Source: Haliclona indistincta (lineage: Eukaryota; Porifera; Demospongiae; Haplosclerida; Chalinidae). Taken from it: a stretch of DNA of 64,000 nucleotides. Numbering within the stretch: position 1 is the first letter of the stretch; each line of letters opens with the position of its first letter. The DNA lies in contig OZ024786.1 in the NCBI GenBank assembly GCA_964017065.1, forward strand, positions 728,888-792,887, in the 5' to 3' direction. A model generated the notes under the pieces. The model saw only the letters and a program-made list of their open reading frames with translations. It searched no databases and was not told the DNA's origin. The translations under genes and the position numbers were made by a program. This document shows, piece after piece, positions 42,736 through 54,536 of this stretch.

Positions 42736-43709
42736 CCGCCAAACTGCAACGGATTTAGAAACTTCCCAAGTAGAAGCTTCCTCGCCGCCCAACGTGACGG
42801 CGGATCTCGAAGTCAACAGGGAGACTCAAGTGCTACTAACCGCTCTGGCTGAAATAGGATCCATTCAAGAGAAAGAGGATAGTAGTGATGCAATCTATTA
42901 TGGACTTGTGCATAGAACGAGATGCAAGGACTGTGAAGCATGTTTCTACCGCTGCCGTATTAGCCGTTGTGAAGATTGTTGTGTTCCTGTGGTCGACCTA
43001 GATGCTTCCGTGCTCAAGACACAAGCAATAGGAAGAGATCTTCTCAAGCAGGAAGTGTTCCCTCTATTCTCTACTAATGGTCGTGAGGTGTGGACCTATG
43101 TGTAGTTTCTTCTCGTACTGGGATTCGTCTTAAAATTTGCTTTGGTCGATATTGCTGTTAACAGTCCCTCTAAGAGGACTGATGTTGACTTTGCCTCACT
43201 TGCTTTCTCTCTCGCATTGTTGCTTCTTTCGACTGTGGACATTTGCATCACAATCTACCAGCACAGATGCCATCTTGTCTGTACTCCATGTCGCCGCCAT
43301 CATGCAACTAACAACAATGAATCAAGTGTCAACTCACCATCAACTAACCGTAAGCACTGTAGCTCATTTTGCAGGCAACTCAAGAGCTTATTCAAATACA
43401 CTGATCTGTTTCGTATGATACTAAATGAAGTGATAGTGTACACAGTAACCATTTGTACCATGCTACAGCTCATCTTGAATAGCAAACAAAATAGAAATGA
43501 TCTTCAAATGACCTTCAGTATCGTAAGCTTTATAATTGCTGTGATATGGAATTTAGTAACTGTCTATAGTACTTGTGTTTTTGTGGTTGTTCGAACTATA
43601 TTCAAGTTAAGAAAGATTCGTAAGGATGGTCCTGTAGCCAGCAGTGCTAACTGGTGTCATGTTCACTTGATTATCCATGTTCTAGCACAGATGGTGTCTC
43701 AAGTATCAA

Positions 43710-46709
43710 CACTACAAGAAAAGGATGGTTACCCGTGGTTTTCCACTGTTCAGTATAACTAGGTTACCCTGGGGAATTCTGCACACGGTATAACTTGTAC
43801 AGTATAACCGCGGTGCAACTACCGAATAACTTACTACGTTGGTTATCCTGGGTTATACTGCTCTGCGGTGGGCCTGCATAACCATTGGTTAAGACCACAT
43901 CCTGCTATAATGAAAGGTGTGGTAGTAACGCCTACATTAAGATGGCGATCATGGCAGCGGAAGCGAGTGTGCAGGGCAGGTCAGCGATAGCGCTACTACG
44001 ATCGTGAGCTGTTATCGATAAGGCTATGATTCCTTCAGCTTCAGGATTCCTTCAGCATTATTATGAGCTGTACGTTATTTACTGTAGTACAGGCGTAGTT
44101 GGAAGGTATGTTGCATAAATAGCCTCTGTAAGAATCCATTCACTCGATCACTAGTGGTATTTCAGTTTTATTCTACTCCCTAAGGCCTGTACATGCTTTC
44201 ATACAGAAAATTGACTCAAACTTAAGTGCGTGTCCTTCAGTACCTATACTCTAGCTATGCCTATCACCAGGATTCTTTATGCTCTGAATCTCTGTTCTAT
44301 GGTTCATGCCTTGGTTCATCATTCAGTATAGATTTTCCTCCATTAGCACGTCATTTTTGTCAGCTAACTACCACAATGATATTTAACACTGTTTACACAC
44401 CTTTAACTGCTAGAATTATTATACTGGATTAACTAGTGTTTTCACTTATTCTAGATCAATTCTGACGGCATTGACAACAACAAACTGATTTCAGTGTATT
44501 GTTGACTGATTCTATGCGATGTTGACTGAAGAGACAAGCTTTGAAACATTGTCTACCTAAATCACTATGGACAGTCAATGAATGTGTTCCATTGATACAT
44601 TATGTTGTTGAGTTCTCTTCACCTGAGAAGTTGATTTTTAAATTGAGGCTATTATAATAGTGTCGGACAACTGTAATAATCAAGCATGCACATCTAGATG
44701 CCTTGTGACAGGTGCTAGATTCAACCTTAGCTGCGTAAAATAAGTTATGATACCACTGGAATCAAGAAGTGAATTACGCGCTAAAAATTCCGCGCGAATT
44801 GATCCCATTGGTCAGCTGATTGGCGCCAAAACGTACTCGTCCGCCATCTTGTACGCAACGTGGTGAGGGGGATTTGGCGTATTCTTTCAGCAGAGCTTGC
44901 TCAGTTGCTTATAGGCAAGAGAAAAGGTTACTGATGTGTGAATCTAGTGTAACTATTGCTGTTTTACAGATGCCGTGTCAAATGGAACTGATGCTAAAGC
45001 TTTAACGTTGTTACCAAATTCTCTAGTGAGTTCATGATCAGTATTTTTAGTAGTATATAAACTAGCAAGGTTTAAATTAGTATAGGTTGTGTGCACTGTG
45101 CTTCATAATAATCGCGACTGTTTACATGAGGTGACTAGGAGATGCTTCATTCAAGTTTCTGTGTCCAAGTTCAGCTCTCAAAACAATAGTGTTCATGGTG
45201 TGTATTTCCCAGTGTGCTACTATTTCCCAGTGTGCGTCTGTATCTCTGTAGACTAGAGGAGTGAGGGTCATGATGACGTCTTGTTTGTCAGGTTCGGTAG
45301 ATATTGTGTGTGCTTTACTGGGTTTCCATATTATACAGGAGTGATGGCGTCTGTATATAAAGAGGAGTGAGGGTCATGATGACGTCTTGTTTGTCAGGTT
45401 TGGTAGATATCGTGTGTGCTTTACTGGGTTTCCATATTATACAGGAGTGATGGCATCTGTATCTCTGTATAGACTAGAGGAGTGAGGGTCATGATGACCT
45501 CTTGTTTGTCAGGTTCGGTAGATATCGTGTGTGCTTTACTGGGTTTCCATATTATACAGGAGTGATGGCGTCTGTATATAAAGAGGAGTGAGGGTCATGA
45601 TGACGTCTTGTTTGTCAGGTTTGGTAGATATCGTGTGTGCTTTACTGGGTTTCCATAATATTATACAGGAGTGATGGCGTCTGTATCTCTGTAGACTAGA
45701 GAAGTGAGGGTCATGATGACCTCTTGTTTGTCAGGTTCGGTAGATATCGTGTGTGCTTTACTGGGTTTCCATATTATACAGGAGTGATGGCGTCTGTATC
45801 TCTGTAGACTAGAGAAGTGAGGGTCATGATGACCTCTTGTTTGTCAGGTTCGGTAGATATCGTGTGTGCTTTACTGGGTTTCCATATTATACAGGAGTGA
45901 TGGCGTCTGTATATAAAGAGGAGTGAGGGTCATGATGACGTCTTGTTTGTCAGGTTCGGTAGATATCGTGTGTGCTTTACTGGGTTTCCATATTATACAG
46001 GAGTGATGGCGTCTGTATATAAAGAGGAGTGAGGGTCATGATGACGTCTTGTTTGTCAGGTTCGGTAGATATCGTGTGTGCTTTACTGGGTTTCCATATT
46101 ATACAGGAGTGATGGCGTCTGTATCTCTGTAGACCAGAGGAGTGAGGGTCATGATGACCTCTTGTTTGTCAGGTTCGGTAGATATCGTGTGTGCTTTACT
46201 GGGTTTCCATATTATACAGGAGTGATGGCGTCTGTGTGCTACTCTTAGCAGCTGCTTCCTGTAGCACATGATCATGTATCTGGATGTTGTACAGCAAACT
46301 TCGTAGTACTATTATGCATGTGTGTTCTTTAAAAAAGTGTTTAGAAGCATTTCGTAATGGGCGTGTATAGCAGCGGATCAGGATACGGGCGCAGGGGCGC
46401 TACCGGCCGCCTGGTTGTGGACGGTAGTTTCGCGGTGGGTATACTGTTGTTGCACTGGTTATCCCGGTAGTTATCCTGGCACAGTTATTCGCTGCTGTTG
46501 TTATCCCGTGGTTATCCTGTAGTTACACGCAAGTTGCACTGGCCATGTATAACCACCGCCTAACCATAGAAACATATCCTGAAGTTAGCCTGCCAGTATA
46601 ACCACGGTATAACTCAGTTATCGACGCCAGTGCAACCACAGGGTAACTGTGTTGCACGGTGGGAATACTGTGGTTATAACTGTCAGGATTACCATCTTTT
46701 TACGTAGTG
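43710..46709. mobile_element. CACTA-like (EnSpm-type) non-autonomous element, 3000 bp
   Basis: The ends are CACTAC and GTAGTG, with imperfect inverted repeats over about 25 bp (CACTACAAGAAAAGGATGGT against CACTACGTAAAAAGATGGTA). The 3-bp target duplication CAA lies at 43707-43709 and 46710-46712, and the flanks rejoin to the TM copy 4 sequence. Both subterminal regions hold many GGTTA(T/C)CC and GTATAAC words in both directions, as CACTA elements do for transposase binding. The interior shows no transposase and includes a minisatellite of about 1 kb (45237-46235). Confidence 0.8.
45237..46235 (+). repeat. Minisatellite, nine units of about 106-115 bp, two unit types
   Basis: Each unit contains GAGTGAGGGTCATGATGAC, CTTGTTTGTCAGGTT and GGGTTTCCATATTATACAGG. 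Units start either with TCTGTATCTCTGTAGACTAG (long) or TCTGTATATAAAGAGGAG (short), in the order L-S-L-S-L-L-S-S-L. Sequence identity between units is very high, so the array is young. Confidence 0.85.
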
Positions 46710-47513
46710 CAATGATAGTGTGTATTGGTGCTAAGATGCACTATGAGAATAGAAACTTCTCTGTTGACAATACAGTTCAAATCAGTTCAGCTCTTTGGTA
46801 CATGTTTTTCGGTGCATTAATCATTCCTCTTGCTGGTGTCTTCACTTTTGGCATTTCCAACTTCTATTCCAGTGTCCAAGAGTACCCGATTGGATATTTC
46901 CTTGATCTACTGGACTCAGTCATTAGAAGGAGCAAAGAGCAAGGTGCACGGTCTACAATAGAAACAGAACTATCTTCAGAAAAAGCTAAGAAAACTGTAC
47001 GATACATGATAGCTGATTTTAAGTACGTTAATGGTCGTTTTCCCTTGAAGAAGTACTATTATGTCTTCTGGAGTCCTTTGCTGATAACATTATCAATCAT
47101 CTGACTCTGCTTATTGTTGGTTTCTTAACTATTATAGCTGCTTGCTAGGGTCTGATACTGGTCCCATTGTCCTGTACGACTCTTCAACAGGCTGGTTGGT
47201 GTTCTTTGTGATTACAGCTTTGTTCGTATGTTCGGTGAATATACTCGTGATATTGATTTGTGCAGTGCGGATATCAATCTTTCTCATTGTTGTAGGTGCC
47301 TGCTTAGGTGTCGTAGCTCTTATTTTATCCATTATCTGCTTACCCTGCATATGCATTGCCAAGCTCATTAGCAATGATAATGACGTCGATGCATATGACA
47401 ATACCTGTGACATGAATACCTGGGAATTGAATTGTGACTGTAATTGCTATTGTCAGGATCATGATGAAGAGACCAGGCCTCAGAGAAAGAGAGAAAGACG
47501 AAACATTGCTTGA

Positions 47514-48624
47514 AACAACGTGTATCCATCCTTAATTAAGTTTAAATAATAATATTGGTAACTTTACCGAATTAAAAAGTGGTAATTTGTTTTTGATTTT
47601 TGTAATTTACTATACAGTACTCTTTACTGACTATTCAATCCATCACTCTCTATCTCTACCAGTATATGACTGCAGCTGTTCTTTGGCTTCATTTGGCTCT
47701 GTACTCTGCCTAACTCATCACTGATGGCCCACTGACCTCTTCTTTCGTGTGTCTCTCCCTCTCGATGTTCCATGTTCAAAGATGGATGATGATATTCCAC
47801 GTTGTTGTTTATGATCCGTGTTTTTCTTTAATATTGTTTGTGTCAGAATGCTTCAACACTGTAACAGTATCAAAAGATTTATCAAAAGAACATAATTTTA
47901 TATGGTGTACAGTAGTACCTTGAGAGGATGATCCACTGGTAATCAGTGATTTGATAGCAGCTACAGACTCCTAAAGGAACAGACAAGTGTAACAGACAGT
48001 CTATAGATAAGAAGATGGACGGGCAGATTATGAGATCACTGATGATAATCATAGACAAGCATCACAGTGAGCTACCTGGACCAGGTCAGGTAGTAGTGTG
48101 GTTGTTAAGTGGTAGAGCACTCTCTGGAGTAGTTGTGAGCTGAGTGGTGGTGAGAGTAGGAGGAGCTTAGTGAGGATGAGGGTGGAGTAAGGGGAGGAGC
48201 TTAGTGCTATAGCATCAATAAGGCTGAGGTGTGTGTCAATCTGTGATGGAGCGAGAGAAAAATCGATCGATTGTAAGTGTGAATACCTATTATGGATACA
48301 TGGCGTTTTCTCATGCACACCAGGGTTTCTCCTGAAAATATCTAGATTAGAGTCCTTAGTCTACAGATAAAATTTTCTTTTTGAGCAAATCTAATTTTTT
48401 TCCAAACTACACGTGCGCTGTACCAAATAGTAGCTCTAGCTAACTGTAATATTCTAATCACATTAATCACACACTGTCATTTCTTGGCAGAGTCTTCAGA
48501 TCAAGACAATACATTCATTGTTCTTATCTTATCCAAGCTAATAATCAAGATTTCCTAATAAGGTCAATCACCAGTTCGCTCTCCATAACCACAGCAACAC
48601 TAGCAGTTTCAGGAGCCTTAGTCA
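47514..48624. other. Spacer between TM copy 3 and the intact TRIM-NHL gene
   Basis: No gene is seen. It is a duplicate of 3073-4424, with small indels. The proximal 150 bp before the TRIM start is shared and is the likely promoter region. Confidence 0.5.
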
Positions 48625-50778
48625 ATGGCAGAGAAACCATCCCCAGCTAGAGAGACTAATCTCGAGCAGCAGCTGACCTGTCCAGTCTGTCTGGATCACT
48701 ACACTCAGCCAAGGACACTGCCCTGTCTCCACTCTTTCTGTCACAACTGCCTTGCCCACTTCCCCGTGCAAGTCCAGGAAGGCAAGCACTTCATCACTTG
48801 CCCCGTGTGCCGCCAGACCACACAGCAACCCGACAAGGGAGTGAGTGGATTCCAGTCTGCCTTCCTCATCAACAACCTCCTGGAGCTCCATCAAGTGCTA
48901 GAGAAGGTGTCTGGGTCCCAGCAGAATAACTGTGAGAACTGCCACAAAGAACAGGCCACTGGATACTGCAAACAATGCTCTAGATTCTTCTGCCAGATCT
49001 GTATCGTCAAGCACAATGCATGGCTCACCAGCCACCAGATACTGGGAGTGGAGGATGTGGCCACCACTGCCTCCAAGCTAGTTCCACTCAAGGAGCAGCC
49101 CACCATGGAGTGTAGCAGCCATGGCAAGCCACTAGAGGTGTACTGTGACACATGTGATAAGCTCATCTGCCATCTTTGTACAGTCAAGCACCATCGAGAC
49201 CACAAGTGTGACGCCATCACTGATGCCTTCCCGAGACACGAGCAGCAGATTGTAGACAGCCTTGAGCAAGTCATGAAGAAGCTAGCTGCCATTACCACTG
49301 CTGTACAAGCTGTGGAAACCCAGGAAGGAGGTTTCTTGGAGCAGGTAGGAGCTGTGAGGAGGGAGATTGAGGCCACAGTCCAGCAGCTGATGCAGCTCCT
49401 GCAGGAGTCAGAGAAACAACTGATGAGAGAGCTTGACCAAGTCACTGATGCCTACATTGAAAAGATATCTGCTCATAAGAAGGAAGCGGACATTACCATC
49501 GCACAGCTGAAGAGCTGTAAAGATTTTGCAGAGGAGGAGCTGAGGATCGGGAGCCAGCAGGAGATCCTTGTGATGAAGGGACAGATGTTGGAGCGCATGG
49601 CAGCTGTCTGCTCAATAGACAACCTCCAACCACTGGAGGAGACCGGAGTGAGGTTTGTAAAGAGCGCTAGTGTTCTAGAGGCATGTCGCAGTCTGGGTAG
49701 TGTGGTTAGGTATGGGCAGTTTAAGGCAACTGGTGACAAAACAAGCTTTGATCTTTGCAGTACAGCTCCTCTCTCCTCTGAGCAGGTCTCCTGGCAGCTC
49801 TCTCCAGTAGCTGACCCCACACTAGTTGTCCAGTGTGTCGTACACCAAGTGACTCCTGGCAGTTTTGAGGTTTGCTATTCTCCTTCCACTGCTGGTCTCC
49901 ACCAGCTGAGGGTGCAAGTGGGAGGGACCGATATCCTTGACACACCTCTCTATGTAGAAATCATGTCCAAGAGGGCAGGAAAGATATTTACCGATCTGTC
50001 AAGTCCTACTGGACTAGCCATCACAAGGGAAGGTCACCTCATTGTGGCAGAATATGGCAAACACTGCATCACCATCATCAACCCTACCAATGGGAGGAAG
50101 ATCAGGAGCTTTGGACAGCGTGGTAAAGGACTAGTGCAATCTGTCAATCCAGAAGGAGTGGCAGTGACTCAAGATGGTCGCATTGTTGTTGATGACTATA
50201 ATAATCATCGTTTACAAGTGTTGACAGCAGAGGGTGCCTTCGTAGCTACAGTGGGCAGTAAGGGATCTCAACCACTACAATTCAACCATCCAACAGGTAT
50301 AGCTGTTCATCGTAATAGACAAGTCTTCGTTTCTGATACTGATAACCATCGTGTCCTGGTCCTCAATGCTGACCTCACCTACTCTCACTGTTTTGGTAGC
50401 AGAGGAACTCAACCTGGAGAGTTTAACAGTCCACTTGATATAGTTTTCGATGCTGATGGTATGGTCTATGTAGCCGACTACTACAATGACAGAGTTCAGA
50501 AGTTTACTCCCGAGAGTAAGCTGTTGGCCGTCATTGACAATAAGGGCGAAGGAGGAGGTCGGTTGAACCATCCACGGGGTCTGTGTATCGATGCTAATGG
50601 CATACTTTATGTGACAGAGCGTGATGGTAATACAGTAAGTATGTTTGCTAGTGAAGGAAGGTTTCTTGGATATATCGGTGACAGTGATGGCTCTAGTTTC
50701 AAGGTCCCTCGATACGTCGCATCTGACCCGACAGGTCGACTGTACATCAGTGACAGGACTGGAGTTGTCATGTACTAA
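48625..50778 (+). CDS. TRIM-NHL protein, intact copy (TRIM2/3/71-like)
   Basis: 717 residues, single exon. Domains: RING finger (about 19-63; CPVCLDHYTQPRTLPCLHSF ... CPVCRQ), first B-box (about 103-145; CENCHKEQ), second B-box (about 160-200; CSSHGKPLEVYCDTC, then CHLC and HHRDH), coiled coil (about 205-330), filamin-type Ig domain (about 365-445) and NHL repeats (about 450-717; repeated GVAVTQDGRIVV-D and NHRLQVL-type units). Family members are E3 ubiquitin ligases, and some bind RNA through the NHL propeller; which role applies here is not visible. It is nearly identical to the disrupted copy at 4425. Its 3' flank has AATAAG (about 50960) where copy 1 has AATAAA. Confidence 0.9.
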   Translation: MAEKPSPARETNLEQQLTCPVCLDHYTQPRTLPCLHSFCHNCLAHFPVQVQEGKHFITCPVCRQTTQQPDKGVSGFQSAFLINNLLELHQVLEKVSGSQQNNCENCHKEQATGYCKQCSRFFCQICIVKHNAWLTSHQILGVEDVATTASKLVPLKEQPTMECSSHGKPLEVYCDTCDKLICHLCTVKHHRDHKCDAITDAFPRHEQQIVDSLEQVMKKLAAITTAVQAVETQEGGFLEQVGAVRREIEATVQQLMQLLQESEKQLMRELDQVTDAYIEKISAHKKEADITIAQLKSCKDFAEEELRIGSQQEILVMKGQMLERMAAVCSIDNLQPLEETGVRFVKSASVLEACRSLGSVVRYGQFKATGDKTSFDLCSTAPLSSEQVSWQLSPVADPTLVVQCVVHQVTPGSFEVCYSPSTAGLHQLRVQVGGTDILDTPLYVEIMSKRAGKIFTDLSSPTGLAITREGHLIVAEYGKHCITIINPTNGRKIRSFGQRGKGLVQSVNPEGVAVTQDGRIVVDDYNNHRLQVLTAEGAFVATVGSKGSQPLQFNHPTGIAVHRNRQVFVSDTDNHRVLVLNADLTYSHCFGSRGTQPGEFNSPLDIVFDADGMVYVADYYNDRVQKFTPESKLLAVIDNKGEGGGRLNHPRGLCIDANGILYVTERDGNTVSMFASEGRFLGYIGDSDGSSFKVPRYVASDPTGRLYISDRTGVVMY

Positions 50779-51159
50779 AATTAATTTCTAGATAATGGTT
50801 CAGATGATAATGATGATGTTTATTTTATAATTTATATTATTATTATTTCGTGAATTCTATTGTGCAGTTTCAAGCTAAAATTGTGTTTTTTGTTAGAGGG
50901 AATAATGCTCTAGCTGTGTTGTGAACATGAATGTGCGGCCATGCAATCTACCGTGAGGCAATAAGATTATTCTGAAAACGACAGTTGTGTATCATGTCTG
51001 CACAAGCTATGCATAAAATTAATCACAAATAATTTGTCTTTAAATCATGTAAAATATTTTCTGTGTTGAAAAGTACATGTATAGGCTAGTTAGATTGCTT
51101 CCAAAGAGGAAAAATACAGCTAAAATATCGGTGCCCACAGCTAATTGTTTGCTCATCGC
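50779..51159. other. 3' flank of the intact TRIM-NHL gene
   Basis: Matches the flank of TRIM copy 1 (7517-7830): GAATTCTATTGTGCAGTTT and ATCATGTCTGCACAAGCTAT-like text. No gene. Confidence 0.45.
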
Positions 51160-52000
51160 TTTTCCATCGACGAGCATGAATCAGTACTTATTGGCACTTT
51201 GTGAAACCAACATCTGTGGATTTTATCATAATTCACTCGGGAGGGAGTTAGCTCATTCTTTGCACCAAAACCACTTGATCTGTTGGAACCAGTTATTGAT
51301 TTCAATCAACTACCTGATTTCCATACAAATAATATTCTATTCTTCAACTTTGGGTTTTAAGGTGATGGTAACACTAGCGCCATCAATGGAAGGAACTTCG
51401 TCTTTCCGCCAGCTCTTCTACAACTGATGGAACCAAATGACAAGATACCTAACCGATGCCAAGCTACAACAGAATGCGATAAAATGATTCGATTGGCTAC
51501 TCCAGATTGCCGGATACAGGCAGACAAGATATCATCCGAGCTCAAGGCTAGCAATCCCGGCTACTGGTTCCTGCACTGCCATATTGAGGTACATCAACTA
51601 GAGGGTATGGCTGTTGTTATCAATGAAGCTAAGGATAGGCACAATTTACCTCCATCAAACATGCTACAAAGTGGCGCATTAACTTGGGAGCCAGATGACT
51701 TTATATAGAAATTAAACCCAGGATCTGCAACAACCCCATCGCAACCAACAACCATGACACAAAAAATGACAAGAGAAGAGGAGTATTTGATTACCGTGAT
51801 TAATAATATTATTGTGTCTGTCATACTGGCAGATGTTTTTTTACCGCTATGTGTCTACCTAGTAGTTGCATGTATTTTACATTGTAAGGTACGTAACGCA
51901 ACTGTTTCATATGCTGCGGCAATCAAGCTCACCACTAAACCAATAATTGTTGCAAAGATGATGATTTTCAACGGGAGGTTAAACCACGTGAACTAACTAA
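51160..52000 (+). pseudogene. Multicopper oxidase pseudogene B
   Basis: Pieces of the MCO gene lie in order: a segment near residue 365 (CGCTTTTCCATCGACGAGCA), one around 530 (ending in an in-frame TAA in GGGTTTTAAGGTGATGG), one with DKIPNRCQ, and an open segment 51541-51708 that keeps the type-1 copper motif HCHIEVHQLEGM. A remnant of the membrane anchor follows (51780-51900). Several internal blocks, including two copper sites, are deleted. It sits directly after TRIM-NHL, as MCO pseudogene A does. Confidence 0.8.
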
Positions 52001-52384
52001 GTATTATTCGTATATGCTTATATTAACCTGTTTTGTACTTAGCTTATGTATGTGTTCCTAGTCCACATTATACAAGTACATTAAAACCATTATGTAGTTT
52101 GAGTGGCTCCTACTTTGTATTGACTTTTTATCTAATTTATCTACTCATTCAAAAACACCTCAATCAGTGCATACATGTACTGAAGAGAGAAGTAAAGAGA
52201 AAAGCTGAGTCAAATCTCACACAAAGACAATGTCAAACAACAACAAAATACAAACAGATTCAAACTTCAACCAAATCGACCTTCCTTCCCATCTCGCTCA
52301 CCTTCATGTCAATGCAATTTGTATCCCGATGTTTCCGTGGATGGCGCTTTTGCTTTTGTACACGTACTGGTACTCCACTCCGCG
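52001..52384. other. No gene seen
   Basis: AT-rich spacer between MCO pseudogene B and the promoter block of TM copy 4. Open frames here lack recognisable motifs. Confidence 0.4.
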
Positions 52385-52753
52385 CTCGAATGACCTCGTC
52401 TCGCTGACCAATGACTGTACCGCTCCGCCTCCCGGTTGCGGGAAAAGAGCGATCACTTCAACCAACCACGCCCAGCAAGAGCAGAAGTGATCAGCGCAGT
52501 ATCGCTTCATTCTCTGAACACCAGTGAGTTTCTTGAGGCTGATCAAAACTTCAATTGCAAGGAAGGAGGACGGCTACCTTAAACACGCCCGTTTCAATGC
52601 TTGTTTGCAGTTGCAGAACACTAAGGGGCGGGGCTCGTTATCAGCAAGCTAATCGCCTGGTGCGATTTGGCTGCTTCCTCGTGTACGTACCCTTCGCCCT
52701 TTGTACTCAATTTGTACTGCAATGTAATAACAAGCAATTGTACATGTAGAGAT
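52385..52753 (+). promoter_or_regulatory. Putative promoter block of TM copy 4, duplicated before copy 5
   Basis: About 360 bp nearly identical to 57325-57700: TGACC-TCGTCTCGCTGACCA, ACCAACCACGCCCAGCAAG, CTCTGAACACCAGTGAGTTT and GGGGCGGGGCTCGTTATCA. The GC-box-like GGGGCGGGGC at about 52625 lies about 130 bp before the start codon. Conservation of this block in two copies suggests it drives the family. Confidence 0.45.
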
Positions 52754-54536
52754 ATGGTCGACACGTTCGAAAACCTGGTTTCTTTCGCAACTGCTGGCTT
52801 CACAAAGGAGACCGAAACGGCAACAGCGGATCTGGACAATTTTCAAGCAGAAGTTTCCCTGCCACCTAACGTGACAGATCTCGAGGTCAACAGTAAGGCT
52901 CAAGTACTTCTTACCGCTCTGGCTAAAATAGAATCCATTCAAAAGGAAGAGGATAGAAGTGATGTACTCTATAAACAGACGAGATGTAGTGACTGTGCAG
53001 CCTGTTTTAATCGTTGCAGTTGTAGTTGTAATGCTGATTGTTGTGTTCCTGTGGTCGACCTAGAGCCTTCCTTGGTTAAGACACAAGCAATAGGAAGAGA
53101 GCTACTCAAGCAGGAAGTGTTCCCTCTGTTCTCTACTAATGGTCGTGAGGTGTGGACCTATGTGCAGTTTCTTCTCGTACTGGGATTCGTCCTAAAATGT
53201 GCTGTCATCGATATTGCTGTTAACAGTCCCTCAAAGAGGACTCCTGTTGACTTTGCCTCACTCGCTATCTCTCTTGCATTCTTGCCTCTTTCGATTGTGG
53301 ACATTTGCATCACAATCTACCAGCACAGATGCCATCTTGTCTGTACTCCATGTCGCCGCCATCATGCAACTAACAACAATGAATCAAGTGTCAACTAACC
53401 ATCAACTAACCGTAAGCACTGTAGCTCATTTTGCTGGCAACTCAAGAGCATATTTAAATACGCTGATCTGTTTCGTATGATACTAAATGAAGTGATAGTG
53501 TACACGATAACCATTTGTACCATGCTACAGCTCATCTTGAATAGCAAGCAAGAGGGTAATAAGCTTCAGTTGGCGTTCAGTATCATAAGCTTTATCATAG
53601 CAGTGCTGTGGAAAGTAGCCACTGTCTATAGCATTTGCATTTTTGTGGTCGTTCGAACTATATTCAAGTTAAGAAAGATTCGTAAGGATGGTCCTGTAGC
53701 CAGCAGTGCTATAACTGGTGTCATGTTCACTTGATTATCCATGTTCTAGCACAGATGGTGTCTCAAGTATCAATGATAGTGTGTATTGGTGCTAAGATGC
53801 ACTATGAGAATAGAAACTTCTCTGTTGACAATACAGTTCAAATCAGTTCAGCTCTTTGGTACATGTTTTTCGGTGCATTAATCATTCCTTTTGCTGGTAT
53901 CTTCACTTTTGGTATTTCCAACTTCTATTCTGTCCAAGAGTACCCGATTGGATATTTCCTTGATCTACTGGACTCAGTCATTAGAAGGAGCAAAGAGCAA
54001 GGTGCACGGTCTACAGTAGAAATGGAACTGTCTTCAGAAAAAGCTAAGAAAATTGTTGAATACATCAAAGTCGATTTTAAGTACATCAATGATCGATTTC
54101 CCTTTATTAAGTTTTTTATGTCGTCTTGAGCCCTTTACTGGCAACATTGTCAATCTTTCATGCTCTGCTTATTGGCGGCTTCTTGGCAAGCTGTTTGCTA
54201 GGGTCAGATACAGGTGTCATATTCCTGTACGACTCTTCACAAGGCTGGATGGTGTTCTTTGTGATTACTGCTTTTCTCTTGTGTGCTGCTAATATTCTCG
54301 TGATATTGATTGGTGAAGTTTTCATAGGCCTAATAGCTGTTATCTTATTTATTATCTGCTTACCTTGTATACTCATAGCTGCTGTTGTATCTGGTGGTGG
54401 TGACTCTCTTGATGACCTAAATGGTATTGATTGCAATTGCAATGGTATTGATTGCAATTTCGATGGCATTTCTTGCCAATATTGTGAAGACAACAGAGCT
54501 GAGATGAGGAGACAGAGACGAAACATTGCTATATAG
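52754..54536 (+). pseudogene. TM family copy 4, most complete, with one stop and two frameshifts
   Basis: It starts at ATG 52754 (MVDTFENLVSFATAGF). The order is: soluble N-terminus; Cys-rich motif (RCSDCAACFNRCSCSC); conserved QAIGRELLKQEVFPLFSTN; helices near VQFLLVLGFVLKCAV and ISLAFLPLSIVDICITIY; further helices; Cys/Asn-rich tail; RRQRRNIAI end. Against the other copies it has an in-frame TAA at 53396-53398 (TCA in copies 2 and 3), an extra AT near 53712, and one base missing near 54110. At position 53164 it keeps the CAG that is TAG in copies 2 and 3. The true protein would have about 580 residues and 7-8 membrane helices; the family is not recognised. Sequencing error cannot be excluded for single indels. 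Confidence 0.75.

Larger units (their letters stand above)
42736..47513 (+). pseudogene. TM family copy 3, 5'-truncated and split by a CACTA-like element
   Basis: Homology to copy 2 begins abruptly at 42736 (AAACTGCAACGGATTTAGAA), so the start codon region is lost. The reading frame has the same in-frame TAG as copy 2 (43103-43105). It is interrupted at 43710-46709 by a 3-kb element, and later shows a broken stretch at 47100-47135 (TGA, plus a 5-bp insertion TATTA). Open pieces are 42794-43105, 43142 to the insertion, and 46710-47104, 47142-47513. The protein family features are those of copy 2: Cys-rich motif, seven or so helices, basic tail. Confidence 0.8.
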
